Shown in pieces: positions 8,404 to 14,703 of a stretch of 35,225 bases of DNA. The notes beneath the pieces were generated by a model, which saw only the letters and a list, made by a program, of their open reading frames with translations, was not told where the DNA came from and searched no databases. The stretch is from an uncultured Clostridia bacterium (lineage in GTDB: Bacteria; Bacillota; Clostridia; Christensenellales; Aristaeellaceae): contig CAKTYE010000021.1 of NCBI GenBank assembly GCA_934631985.1, forward strand, positions 1-35,225, written 5' to 3'. Made by a program: the position numbers and the translations under genes. Every line of letters starts with the position of its first letter. The first letter of the stretch is position 1.

Positions 8404-8441
8404 GAAAAAGAGCAGCTCCTGCTACCTCACAGAAGCTGCTC
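8404..8441 (-). terminator. Terminator of the nadR operon
   Basis: Read on the minus strand, GAGCAGCT (8441-8434) pairs with AGCTGCTC (8417-8410), followed directly by TTTTTC. It begins about 14 bases after the stop of the 264-residue gene. Confidence 0.8.
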
Positions 8442-8454
8442 CAAGCCTTCTTTC

Positions 8455-9249
8455 TCAATGTTCCCCGGCCTGCAAGCCATTTTTCAGGCAGGCCGCCCAC
8501 ATGGCAATATGCTCCGTCTCCCACAGTTCGCCGTCCGCAATCGTCCGCTGCATGTTGAACAGCTCCGCAAAGTTCTGCTGCTCTTTAGCCTCCTTCAAGG
8601 CTTCTGCCGTCACACGCGCCTTTGCAGCGGCTACCTGCTGCAAATAGGTCAGGCAGCTTCGCAGCAGGGTGTGGGCGTCCTGATCCCATTCCCGGGCCAG
8701 CAGCGCGTTAAAGCGCTTGAGCGTTTGCGGCATTTCTTCCGTGGGCGTACCTGCAAAATACTGATGGAAAAGCCACAGCCAGGTTTCCGCCATCAGCCCC
8801 CACTCCTCATGATATGCACCGCCGGTAAAGACCACGCCGCCCTTTTCCATGGCAAACTCCTCCCCGGCATGCAAGGCAAACATCGGCATGCGGTCGCAGC
8901 GCAGGTGGAATTGCAGCCAGTCCTCGCTCTGAAAATCGTCCCAGCTGTCAAAGGCAAAGGTCGCCGTCCACAAGCCGCAGGCCTGCCGCTGCACCTCCAT
9001 GCGGCAGCTGTCAGGAACAAACTGCGCAAAGGGGCGCGGCGCGATCATCCTATCCAGGAAGCCGCAGCTCTCCCCGTTTTCCCAATGGGAGCGCCGGGTC
9101 ACCAGCGCCAGCAGCGCCTCCAGCGTAGGTACAGGGCCGTCCTCCTCCTCGGGAAGCCAGTCGCCGTTTTCCAGCATGACGTGGGCCATGCGAAGCATAT
9201 CCTGTTCACTGCCCACGGCGGTCACGCGCGCACGATGCAGTCTAGCCAT
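8455..9249 (-). CDS. Conserved-looking protein of unknown function, partner of NadR
   Basis: A 264-residue soluble protein that I cannot assign. It is rich in Trp and acidic residues (SWDDFQSEDWLQFHLRCDR) and has a helical, Gln/Glu/Ala-rich C-terminal third (EALKEAKEQQNFAELFNMQR). There is no signal peptide or membrane segment. The start ATG at 9249 has GTGAGGA 8 bases upstream, and that ribosome site overlaps the stop of the NadR-like gene, so the two are translationally linked. A terminator follows 14 bases after the stop, making it the last gene of the unit. The context suggests a link with NAD or pyridine nucleotide metabolism, but nothing in the sequence proves it. Confidence 0.8.
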   Translation of the reverse strand: MARLHRARVTAVGSEQDMLRMAHVMLENGDWLPEEEDGPVPTLEALLALVTRRSHWENGESCGFLDRMIAPRPFAQFVPDSCRMEVQRQACGLWTATFAFDSWDDFQSEDWLQFHLRCDRMPMFALHAGEEFAMEKGGVVFTGGAYHEEWGLMAETWLWLFHQYFAGTPTEEMPQTLKRFNALLAREWDQDAHTLLRSCLTYLQQVAAAKARVTAEALKEAKEQQNFAELFNMQRTIADGELWETEHIAMWAACLKNGLQAGEH

Positions 9250-9259
9250 TTGTTTTTCC

Positions 9260-10303
9260 TCACTTCTGCGGCAGATTCAGCATCTTGTCCACCACTTCAA
9301 TGGCGGTGGTAAGCCGCTGGTTATAGTCGCCGCGAATGACAAGCATCTTATCCTTGAAACCAAACTCCGTGTACATGTCCATCAGGTGATGATTCAGGTT
9401 CTCCCGGCGCTCCTGACTGCCGTTCAGGCGCATGCCATCGTCCACCCAGGCCACGTCGGGCATCAGGTACATCAGCACATCGTAGCGATCCGGGTTGATG
9501 TACGCCTCCACCAGCTTATTGCGGTGACCCATGTACAGCTCGCTGTAATAGTCCGTAACCACCGCATCCGTGTCGAAAAAGCAGACCTTATTAGCGGTAC
9601 GCAGGGCCTGATAATCCTGCTCCGCCTGCAAGTGCGCCATGCGTCCGAAGTCCTCGTCGGTGAAGATGCTTTCATCGCCGCCCAGATAATCCCGGGCGTA
9701 ATAGCGCCCCACCTCCTCCGACCAGGAGGTATTGAACAGCTTTGCCAGGCACTTGGTCAGCGTGGTTTTGCCGCAGCTTTCCGTGCCTGCGATCAGCACC
9801 TTCTTGGCAAAGAAGGGGCGGGCCGGGCCGAGGATATAATGCCAGTTGCCCAGAATGTTATGGCGGATCTCCGTGGCGGAGATGGGATACCGGCTGCGCG
9901 CCGGGTCGAACAGCACCATTTCGCTTTCCGGGAAATAGGCATGCAGCGTGGGTTCATAATCCCGATCGCCCACAAAGAAAGCGTCGATACCCTCCGGCAC
10001 CACCTCGCGCATCCGCTGCGACCAGGCCACCCAGCCGTCGGGATACTCCGGGATGTCCGTTTCATCCAGCACACGGACTACAATGTGATCCATGTCCTGC
10101 ACCTGCTGGCACAGCCACTGCTTGCGCAGCTGATAGGTGATGACAGGCATGCCCGCTTCCTTGCAGATGGCTTCCGTCTGCCGCGCGTTATCCGAGATCA
10201 CGACCACCAGCTTTTCACAGCGGGTGGATGCTTCGATGATCTGGTACAAATGTCCGCGGTGCGGCGGGCAGAACCGCCCAAAATAAACGCCAGTCTTAAA
10301 CAT
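9260..10303 (-). CDS. nadR: NadR-like NMN adenylyltransferase / ribosylnicotinamide kinase
   Basis: A 347-residue bifunctional NAD salvage enzyme. The N-terminal nucleotidyltransferase domain has the GxFxPxHxGH motif as GRFCPPHRGH (residues 9-18) and the ISATEIR motif at 141-147, which bind the ATP phosphates. The C-terminal kinase domain begins with Walker A GTESCGKT at 173-180. In the family the kinase phosphorylates nicotinamide riboside to NMN, and the N-terminal domain joins NMN with ATP to give NAD. Unlike enterobacterial NadR there is no N-terminal helix-turn-helix, so no repressor role is expected. The ATG follows GAAGGAGG. The downstream 264-residue gene lies 10 bases away. I found no convincing promoter in the repeat-rich DNA upstream. 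Confidence 0.92.
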   Translation of the reverse strand: MFKTGVYFGRFCPPHRGHLYQIIEASTRCEKLVVVISDNARQTEAICKEAGMPVITYQLRKQWLCQQVQDMDHIVVRVLDETDIPEYPDGWVAWSQRMREVVPEGIDAFFVGDRDYEPTLHAYFPESEMVLFDPARSRYPISATEIRHNILGNWHYILGPARPFFAKKVLIAGTESCGKTTLTKCLAKLFNTSWSEEVGRYYARDYLGGDESIFTDEDFGRMAHLQAEQDYQALRTANKVCFFDTDAVVTDYYSELYMGHRNKLVEAYINPDRYDVLMYLMPDVAWVDDGMRLNGSQERRENLNHHLMDMYTEFGFKDKMLVIRGDYNQRLTTAIEVVDKMLNLPQK

Positions 10304-10327
10304 AAAGGCCTCCTTCTTTAGGGGGTG

Positions 10328-10384
10328 ATGCGAGGGAGGCAGCTTCTGTGCCAGAAGCTCTGCCCTCGCGCTCCCTCCCGAAGA
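10328..10384. repeat. Hairpin repeat, copy lacking the MITE-like core
   Basis: GAGGGAGGCAGCTTCTGTG, then an imperfect inverted arm, then CCTCGCGCTCCCTCCCGAAG. The same two flanks surround the 155-168 bp cores at 19494 and 21652, so this is either an empty version of that element or a deletion product. Confidence 0.7.
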
Positions 10385-10488
10385 TCATAAGGTGAGGTTG
10401 GGTGGGAACGGGATAGAAACAGCGGTAGGGACATTGTGCATTGGGAAGCATGCAGCACAATGCTGCACCAGCAAAGAGAATATCCTCA

Positions 10489-10528
10489 GTCAGCCTGAAG
10501 GCTGACAGCTCCCTCTGCGGAGGGAGCC
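10489..10528. repeat. Two short interspersed hairpins
   Basis: GTCAGCC/GGCTGAC (10489-10506) and GCTCCCTC/GAGGGAGC with a TGCG loop (10508-10527). This resembles the short hairpin repeats common in gut Clostridia. No coding frame is convincing here. Confidence 0.6.
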
Positions 10529-10589
10529 TTTGGGATGCATGCGCCGCATCGGTTCAGCTCCCCAGCATCCAGTGCAGGACTTTCTCTTG

Positions 10590-10643
10590 CCTCCTTCCAC
10601 AGAAGGAGGAGGACCGCTCGCCAGCGGCAAGTGGTGGAAGATA
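10590..10643. repeat. Interspersed repeat, relative of 21410-21459 (inverted)
   Basis: CCTCCTTC/GAAGGAGG (10590-10609), then a small CCGCT/AGCGG hairpin, then GTGGTGGAAGATA. The element at 21410-21459 has the same parts in reverse order and orientation. The final segment is also the start of each 140-bp tandem unit that follows. Confidence 0.6.
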
Positions 10644-11203
10644 AGCCCACCCGTTGCGGCAACTAGCTATTCCAGCAAAGAGCTTTCGCGTCTGCGGACG
10701 CGACCAGGGCTTTCCGCTCGCCCTGGACCTTCGGCGCATGAAGGTTCGGGGAATCGCCGCCGCTAGAAGCGTGGTGGAAGATAAGCCCACCCGTTGCGGC
10801 AACTAGCTATTCCAGCAAAGAGCTTTCGCGTCTGCGGACGCGACCAGGGCTTTCCGCTCGCCCTGGACCTTCGGCGCATGAAGGTTCGGGGAATCGCCGC
10901 CGCTAGAAGCGTGGTGGAAGATAAGCCCACCCGTTGCGGCAACTAGCTATTCCAGCAAAGAGCTTTCGCGTCTGCGGACGCGACCAGGGCTTTCCGCTCG
11001 CCCTGGACCTTCGGCGCATGAAGGTTCGGGGAATCGCCGCCGCTAGAAGCGTGGTGGAAGATAAGCCCACCCGTTGCGGCAACTAGCTATTCCAGCAAAG
11101 AGCTTTCGCGTCTGCGGACGCGACCAGGGCTTTCCGCTCGCCCTGGACCTTCGGGGCATGAAAGTTCGGGGGACCGCCCGCCGCCAGGAGCGTGGTGGAA
11201 GAT
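10631..11203. repeat. Tandem array of a 140-bp three-hairpin unit (four copies)
   Basis: Units start at 10631, 10771, 10911 and 11051. The first three read as identical; the fourth diverges in its last 40 bases and is followed by 12 bases of a fifth. Each unit contains three hairpins packed end to end: in unit 1, TCGCGTC-TGCG-GACGCGA (10686-10703), CCAGGGC/GCCCTGG (10704-10726) and ACCTTC/GAAGGT (10727-10745). The period is not a multiple of three, so no protein repeat is encoded. The array fills the gap between the Nudix gene and nadR (both minus strand). A related single copy lies at 33568-33615. Confidence 0.92.
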
Positions 11204-11216
11204 ACGCTCCCCCGCT

Positions 11217-11744
11217 TCACTTCTTCGAATGATCCACAATACTCCCCTGCCGATGCAAATCAAACAGCAGCATAATGAACGATTTCAAATAGGGAATGAA
11301 CCGTCCATCATCGATCATCGCGAAAATTTCCTCCTGCGTGGCCCAGGCGGCGCTTTGCACCTCCTCGGGCTGCAACCGCAGCTGCGACAGCTCCACGGGC
11401 ATCTCCAGCAGATAAATGTCGTCAAAGCCGCTGCCGCCGCAATTGGTCAGCACGGGGCGCTTGCCCGTCAAATCGATGGTCAGGCCCAGCTCCTCACGGG
11501 TCTCCCGCATGGCGGCGGTGGGGCTATCCTCCCCAGCCTGGGCCGAACCGCCCACGCTCACATCCCAGCGATTGGGCCAGCCCTCCTTGAAGGGCTGACG
11601 CTGCTGGATCAGCATGCGCCCATCCGGGTGGAAAATGACGATATGCACCACCGGGTGATACAGGCCCTCGGGGCATTTCTCCCCACGTACCATGGTGCGG
11701 CCCACCGGACGGCGCTGATAATCATACAAGTCGAAAAGCTCCAT
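11217..11744 (-). CDS. Nudix hydrolase (YfcD/IPP-isomerase-like group)
   Basis: A 175-residue Nudix protein. The Nudix box fits GX5EX7REUXEEXGU exactly: G66, E72, then RETREELGL at 80-88, which binds the metal ions used to cleave a nucleoside-diphosphate-linked substrate. The N-terminus MELFDLYDYQRRPVGRT and the segment VVHIVIFHPDGRMLIQQRQP match the group that includes YfcD and resembles isopentenyl-diphosphate isomerase. The exact substrate cannot be told. The start lies 3 bases after the stop of the TrmH-like gene; its ribosome site AAGGAGG is within that gene, so the two are cotranscribed. The downstream side runs straight into the 140-bp repeat array. Confidence 0.88.
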   Translation of the reverse strand: MELFDLYDYQRRPVGRTMVRGEKCPEGLYHPVVHIVIFHPDGRMLIQQRQPFKEGWPNRWDVSVGGSAQAGEDSPTAAMRETREELGLTIDLTGKRPVLTNCGGSGFDDIYLLEMPVELSQLRLQPEEVQSAAWATQEEIFAMIDDGRFIPYLKSFIMLLFDLHRQGSIVDHSKK

Positions 11745-11747
11745 GAC

Positions 11748-12503
11748 TCAGGTTGCCTCCTTCTGGGTGAAGCCGTAAATGCCGATAGCTGCGGCAATCG
11801 ACAGGTTCAGCGAATCCACCCGGTCATTGGAGGGAATGCGCACCGGCTGCCCCAGCTTCGCAAAGGAGGCCGGCAGGCCGCTGCCCTCGTTGCCGAAGAC
11901 CAGCGCATAGGGCTTCGCGATGTCCCCCGCCAGCACATCCGGCAGTGAGGAGGAGCCGTCCAGCATAAAGGGATACAGCCCATACTGCGGATACGCCGCT
12001 CGGTAATCCTCAAAGGTGTCGTACACATGCACGCGCAGCGAGAACAGGCTGCCCATGCTGGCCCGCACCACCCGAGGGTCGAACACATCCACGCAGGGGC
12101 GAATCAGCGCCACGTCCTCGATGCCAAAGCCCAGCGCCGTGCGCAGGATCGTTCCCACATTGCCGCAATCCGAAGGGTTGTGCAGCATCACATGGGGCTT
12201 CGCCGCATCCAGCGTGTCGGCAAACTTGCCAAACACCACCGCAGCGAAGCAGTTTTCCTTGCCGGATATGCGGCTCAGCGCCTTGTCAGCAAGCTCCACG
12301 CGGACGTGCAGCTCCTCCGCCAGACGGGTGAGCTTCTCCGCACCCTCGGTTCCCTCCGCCTTGCTGTGCAACAGCAGACGGCGGGCGCAGTCCGGGCGAT
12401 GGAGCAGACACTCCATGGCAGGGAACACCCCAGGGGCATAAGCGTAGTCCAGCTCGGACTTATAGGGTGAAAGGGAGGGCATAGGAAAGGGTTCCTCCTT
12501 CAT
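11748..12503 (-). CDS. TrmH/SpoU-family RNA 2'-O-methyltransferase
   Basis: A 251-residue SPOUT methyltransferase that places a 2'-O-methyl group on ribose in tRNA or rRNA using SAM. All three family motifs are visible: NPSDCGNVGTILRTA (motif 1), FGNEGSGLP (motif 2) and IPSNDRVDSLNLSIAAAIGI (motif 3), which together form the trefoil knot. The N-terminal 90 residues form a substrate-binding region of the RlmB/TsnR type. The RNA target cannot be deduced. It sits between ftsY (upstream) and the Nudix gene (downstream) on the minus strand. Confidence 0.9.
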   Translation of the reverse strand: MKEEPFPMPSLSPYKSELDYAYAPGVFPAMECLLHRPDCARRLLLHSKAEGTEGAEKLTRLAEELHVRVELADKALSRISGKENCFAAVVFGKFADTLDAAKPHVMLHNPSDCGNVGTILRTALGFGIEDVALIRPCVDVFDPRVVRASMGSLFSLRVHVYDTFEDYRAAYPQYGLYPFMLDGSSSLPDVLAGDIAKPYALVFGNEGSGLPASFAKLGQPVRIPSNDRVDSLNLSIAAAIGIYGFTQKEAT

Positions 12504-12539
12504 TTATCCATCGTTCAGGGCCGCGGTCCGCAGGTTCTT

Positions 12540-12587
12540 CGGGAAAAGCCCCAGGGGAGGCGCTTCCAGCACAGAAGCGGCCTCCCC
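12540..12587 (-). terminator. Probable terminator after ftsY
   Basis: GGGGAGGCCGCTTC pairs with GAAGCGCCTCCCC (minus strand, 12587-12554, one bulge), followed by TGGGGCTTTTCC. The stem resembles the GAGGC-GCTTCTGTG hairpin repeats at 10335 and 19480, so it may be a repeat used as a terminator; the T-run is weak. Confidence 0.55.
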
Positions 12588-12595
12588 CGGCATGC

Positions 12596-13537
12596 TTACT
12601 CGTCCTCCTGCTTCCCAAACAGCGCCTTGGTAAAGGCCTTTGCATCGAAGGGCTGAAGATCGTCGATCCCCTCGCCCACGCCGATGTACCACACAGGCAC
12701 GTTCAGCTCCTGACGGATGGACAGGGCAATGCCGCCCTTCGCCGTGCCGTCCAGCTTGGTCAGGATGATGCCGTTGATCTCCGCAAACTCCTTAAAGGTG
12801 CGGGCCTGCGCCAGACCGTTCTGGCCCGTGGTCGCATCCAGCACCAGAATGCAGCGCACATCCGCCTCGGGGAATTCCCGGTCAATGACCTTGCGCATCT
12901 TCGCCAGCTCATCCATCAGGTTCTTCTTGTTGTGCAGACGGCCCGCCGTGTCTACGATCAGCAGATCGGCCTCCTGCGCCTTAGCGGCGCGCACTGCGTC
13001 AAACACCACCGCAGCAGGGTCTGCGCCCTCCTCATGCTTGACGATCGGCACATGGGCGCGTTCCGCCCAAATGGTCAGCTGCTCCGCAGCCGCTGCACGG
13101 AAGGTATCGCCCGCGCACAGCATCACCTTGCGTCCAATGGACTGGAAGCGCAGCGCCAGCTTGCCGATGGTGGTGGTCTTGCCCACGCCGTTCACGCCCA
13201 CCATCAGCATGACCATGGGCCACTTCAGCGGCGGACGAGGAATATCCATCTGCGCGGTGATGATGTCCATCAGCGCCTCCCGCGCCTGGGAAGCGTACCT
13301 CATGTTCTTTTCCTTCACCTGTGCGCGCAGCTCATCCATGATGACGGTGGTCGCCTTCACGCCGCAGTCCGCCAGCAGCAGCGCGTCCTCCAGCTCCTCA
13401 TAAAAATCCTCGTCGATCTTGCGATCGTCACGGACGATCTCATCCACCTTTTCCGTCAGGTTTCCGCGCGTCTTGCTAAGGCCCGAAAACAGCCGGGCAA
13501 AAAGTCCTTTTTTCTCTCCCATTGCTTGTCGAAACAT
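12596..13537 (-). CDS. ftsY: Signal recognition particle receptor FtsY
   Basis: A GTPase of about 313 residues that receives SRP-ribosome complexes at the membrane. After a short N-terminus (GLFARLFSGLSKTRGNL) comes the helical N domain and the G domain: G1 GVNGVGKTTTIGKLA (from residue 114), the DTFRAAAAEQL motif of SRP GTPases, G3 DTAGR and G4 TKLDGTAKGG. The long acidic A domain of enterobacterial FtsY is missing, as is usual in Firmicutes. I place the start at 13537 (MFRQAMGEKK), which has AGGAAAGG just before it; the next ATG at 13522 (MGEKKG) is nearly as good. A reading back to 13768 would run through the promoter and a repeat. Confidence 0.95.
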   Translation of the reverse strand: MFRQAMGEKKGLFARLFSGLSKTRGNLTEKVDEIVRDDRKIDEDFYEELEDALLLADCGVKATTVIMDELRAQVKEKNMRYASQAREALMDIITAQMDIPRPPLKWPMVMLMVGVNGVGKTTTIGKLALRFQSIGRKVMLCAGDTFRAAAAEQLTIWAERAHVPIVKHEEGADPAAVVFDAVRAAKAQEADLLIVDTAGRLHNKKNLMDELAKMRKVIDREFPEADVRCILVLDATTGQNGLAQARTFKEFAEINGIILTKLDGTAKGGIALSIRQELNVPVWYIGVGEGIDDLQPFDAKAFTKALFGKQEDE

Positions 13538-13567
13538 CCTTTCCTGCGGCGGCTCCGCAGCAGCATT

Positions 13568-13597
13568 AGTGTACCATATTTTCTCAGGGAATTGCAA
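13568..13597 (-). promoter_or_regulatory. Probable ftsY promoter
   Basis: On the minus strand TTGCAA (13597-13592) and TACACT (13573-13568) are 18 bp apart. Transcription would begin about 25 bases before the ftsY start codon. Confidence 0.6.
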
Positions 13598-13696
13598 GGG
13601 TGCGGCAGTCAGTTCAGTATAAGGATGCAAGTGCGTCAAAGTACAAGTTACGCCTCCCCACCTGCGGACGGATAAGGTTGCGTGCAGCACACCACC

Positions 13697-13745
13697 AAGC
13701 CTCCCCTGAAAGGGTGAGGTGGCCCGAAGGGCCGGAGGGGTCCGT
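13697..13745. repeat. Interspersed repeat, relative of 33889-33935
   Basis: AAGCCTCCCCT, then GGGTGAGG, then CCCGAAGGG and GGAGGGG. The copy at 33889 has the same order with a perfect CCTCCCC/GGGGAGG stem. Both copies abut decayed or truncated genes. Confidence 0.65.
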
Positions 13746-13764
13746 CTCCACTGCTGACAGGTCT

Positions 13765-14136
13765 CCATGGCATCAGGTCGTTCACGCTGATCTTACTTTC
13801 ATCTGTGGCCTTCATTTCCCGTGCAAGCTCCTGCACTGCCTTGTGATCCATGGACACATGCTGCCAGTTCATTTCGTCCACCAGTTCCCGGTTTTCTTCC
13901 ATGATGCGCTCCCCTGCCGTCATGTCCTAATCAATGTCCCGCAAGGAAAATTTCTCGGAAGAATTGTTATCTTCGTACACATAGGCTATACTACGGATGA
14001 ACCCCGATAGGCTTTCCTCCGAAAGAGCGTTTATGTCTCTTAGGACATAAGAGCGCATGGCTCCCGCGTTGGTGCCAAATTTGGACGCCACGCCATGAAC
14101 CAGTCGGCGGTTCTTTTTTTTTCTGGATTGACCCAC
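13765..14136 (-). pseudogene. Remnant of a phage/ICE large polyvalent protein, copy A
   Basis: Read on the minus strand, about 60 residues (AMRSYVLRDINALSEES and so on) lead to NNSSEKFSLRDID, then a TAG, then DMTAGERIMEENRELVDEMN and QELAREMKATDESKISVNDL. In copy B the base triplet at the TAG position is CAG (Gln), so a single nonsense change appears to split what was one frame. The KFSLRDID phrase followed by charged helices is typical of C-terminal parts of polyvalent proteins on phages and conjugative elements of Clostridia (family memory, not searched). No ribosome site or promoter is evident, and the 3' end runs into an interspersed repeat. Confidence 0.6.
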
Positions 14137-14330
14137 AGTGCGGTTTCGGGTGTAATGCGTCCCACAGCCGTCATGTCCTGGTCGATGTCTCGCAGGGAAA
14201 ATTTCTCGGAAGAATTGTTGTTAACAAATTCCGTATTGTTATTTTCAAGGGCTGCGAGTATCCTAGCGTATAGAAGGTTCAGCCATCCCCTCGCAGGTAA
14301 CGCCCGCGTCTTTGTAAGAGGGTTGGCTAG
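14100..14330 (-). pseudogene. Remnant of a phage/ICE large polyvalent protein, copy B
   Basis: On the minus strand the frame reads WLNLLYARILAALENNN, then NNNSSEKFSLRDIDQDMTA and GRITPETALWVNPEKK, reaching a run of nine A (14112-14120). Past that run the homologous-looking reading continues in another frame as KNRRLVHGVASKFGTNAG, which suggests a one-base slip in the homopolymer. The 55-bp block 14167-14221 is a near-identical duplicate of 13916-13970 in copy A. Together these point to a tandemly duplicated, decayed gene end left by an excised or degraded mobile element. Confidence 0.55.
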
Positions 14331-14375
14331 CCCTCTTTCCTTGTAGCGTCAAATCATTTTTTCTTTATCAACTGC

Positions 14376-14404
14376 TTAATTGATTGCTTACTTTGGGATA
14401 TACT
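14376..14404 (+). promoter_or_regulatory. Promoter of the small RNA candidate
   Basis: TTAATT (14376-14381) and TATACT (14399-14404) are 17 bp apart; TG-like extension is absent. The predicted start, 7 bases past the -10 box, is 14411, which is exactly the first base of the paired RNA structure. Confidence 0.55.
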
Positions 14405-14410
14405 ATGAGC

Positions 14411-14492
14411 GGACGCTCCATCTTGGCCCCTTCTCGCGGCACCCGCTTCGGTGGGTATCTGTTCGCGTAAGACCGGATGGGCGTTCTTTTTT
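14411..14492 (+). ncRNA. Candidate 82-nt structured small RNA
   Basis: The 5' end GGACGC (14411-14416) pairs with GCGTTC (14481-14486), extended after a one-base bulge by CCATC (14418-14422) with GATGG (14476-14480). Inside are CGCG (14435-14438) with CGCG (14464-14467) and an apical hairpin ACCCGC-TTCG-GTGGGT (14441-14456) closed as C(UUCG)G, an ultra-stable tetraloop. The structure ends in TTTTTT, so the closing stem doubles as a terminator. A promoter starts transcription at its first base. I do not recognise a known RNA family. A 21-codon frame from the ATG at 14404 overlaps it, but that ATG lies inside the -10 region. It could be a regulatory RNA or a remnant of the adjacent mobile element. 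Confidence 0.6.
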
Positions 14493-14603
14493 GATTTTAT
14501 GAAGAGCAGCATCACAGGTTCACCCTCACCCCCGCCATATAAGCACCGTTTCCCAACGCTTTTTCTCCATTGTCAAATCTGGCAGAAAATTTTCCAAAAC
14601 CCA

Positions 14604-14632
14604 TTGACATCCTGCCTGCGCCGTAGTATCAT
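14604..14632 (+). promoter_or_regulatory. Promoter of the lacI-mal operon
   Basis: TTGACA (14604-14609, perfect consensus) and TATCAT (14627-14632) are 17 bp apart. The start of transcription would be near 14639, directly before the tandem operator. Confidence 0.8.
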
Positions 14633-14646
14633 ACAGCTATGGAACC

Positions 14647-14671
14647 GTTACCGACAACGTTACCGATAACG
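14647..14671. promoter_or_regulatory. Tandem LacI-family operator
   Basis: Two adjacent 12-mers, GTTACCGACAAC (14647-14658) and GTTACCGATAAC (14659-14670), each form the CG-centred pseudo-palindrome bound by LacI-type dimers; the overlap AACGTTACCGATAACGTT (14656-14673) is itself palindromic. They sit between the predicted transcription start and the lacI ribosome site, so bound protein would block its own operon. Confidence 0.75.
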
Positions 14672-14703
14672 TTTCCTCCCAGCATAGCAGTGGAGGCGGA
14701 AGC

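Noticed and set aside
9742..10140. A plus-strand 132-codon frame opposite nadR
   Set aside because: Pro/Arg/Ala-rich antisense shadow of a gene with clear catalytic motifs.
10631..11203. The tandem array as a CRISPR array
   Set aside because: The 140-bp period has no unique spacers; whole units are identical, and no cas genes are near.
13538..13768. An extended FtsY start at 13768
   Set aside because: The frame would pass through the ftsY promoter and an interspersed repeat; the added residues have no FtsY character.
14404..14469. A 21-codon peptide frame (MSGRSILAPSRGTRFGGYLFA) overlapping the small RNA
   Set aside because: Its ATG overlaps the -10 box of the promoter that fits the RNA start, and there is only a weak GGGA upstream. 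It remains possible if transcription begins further upstream.
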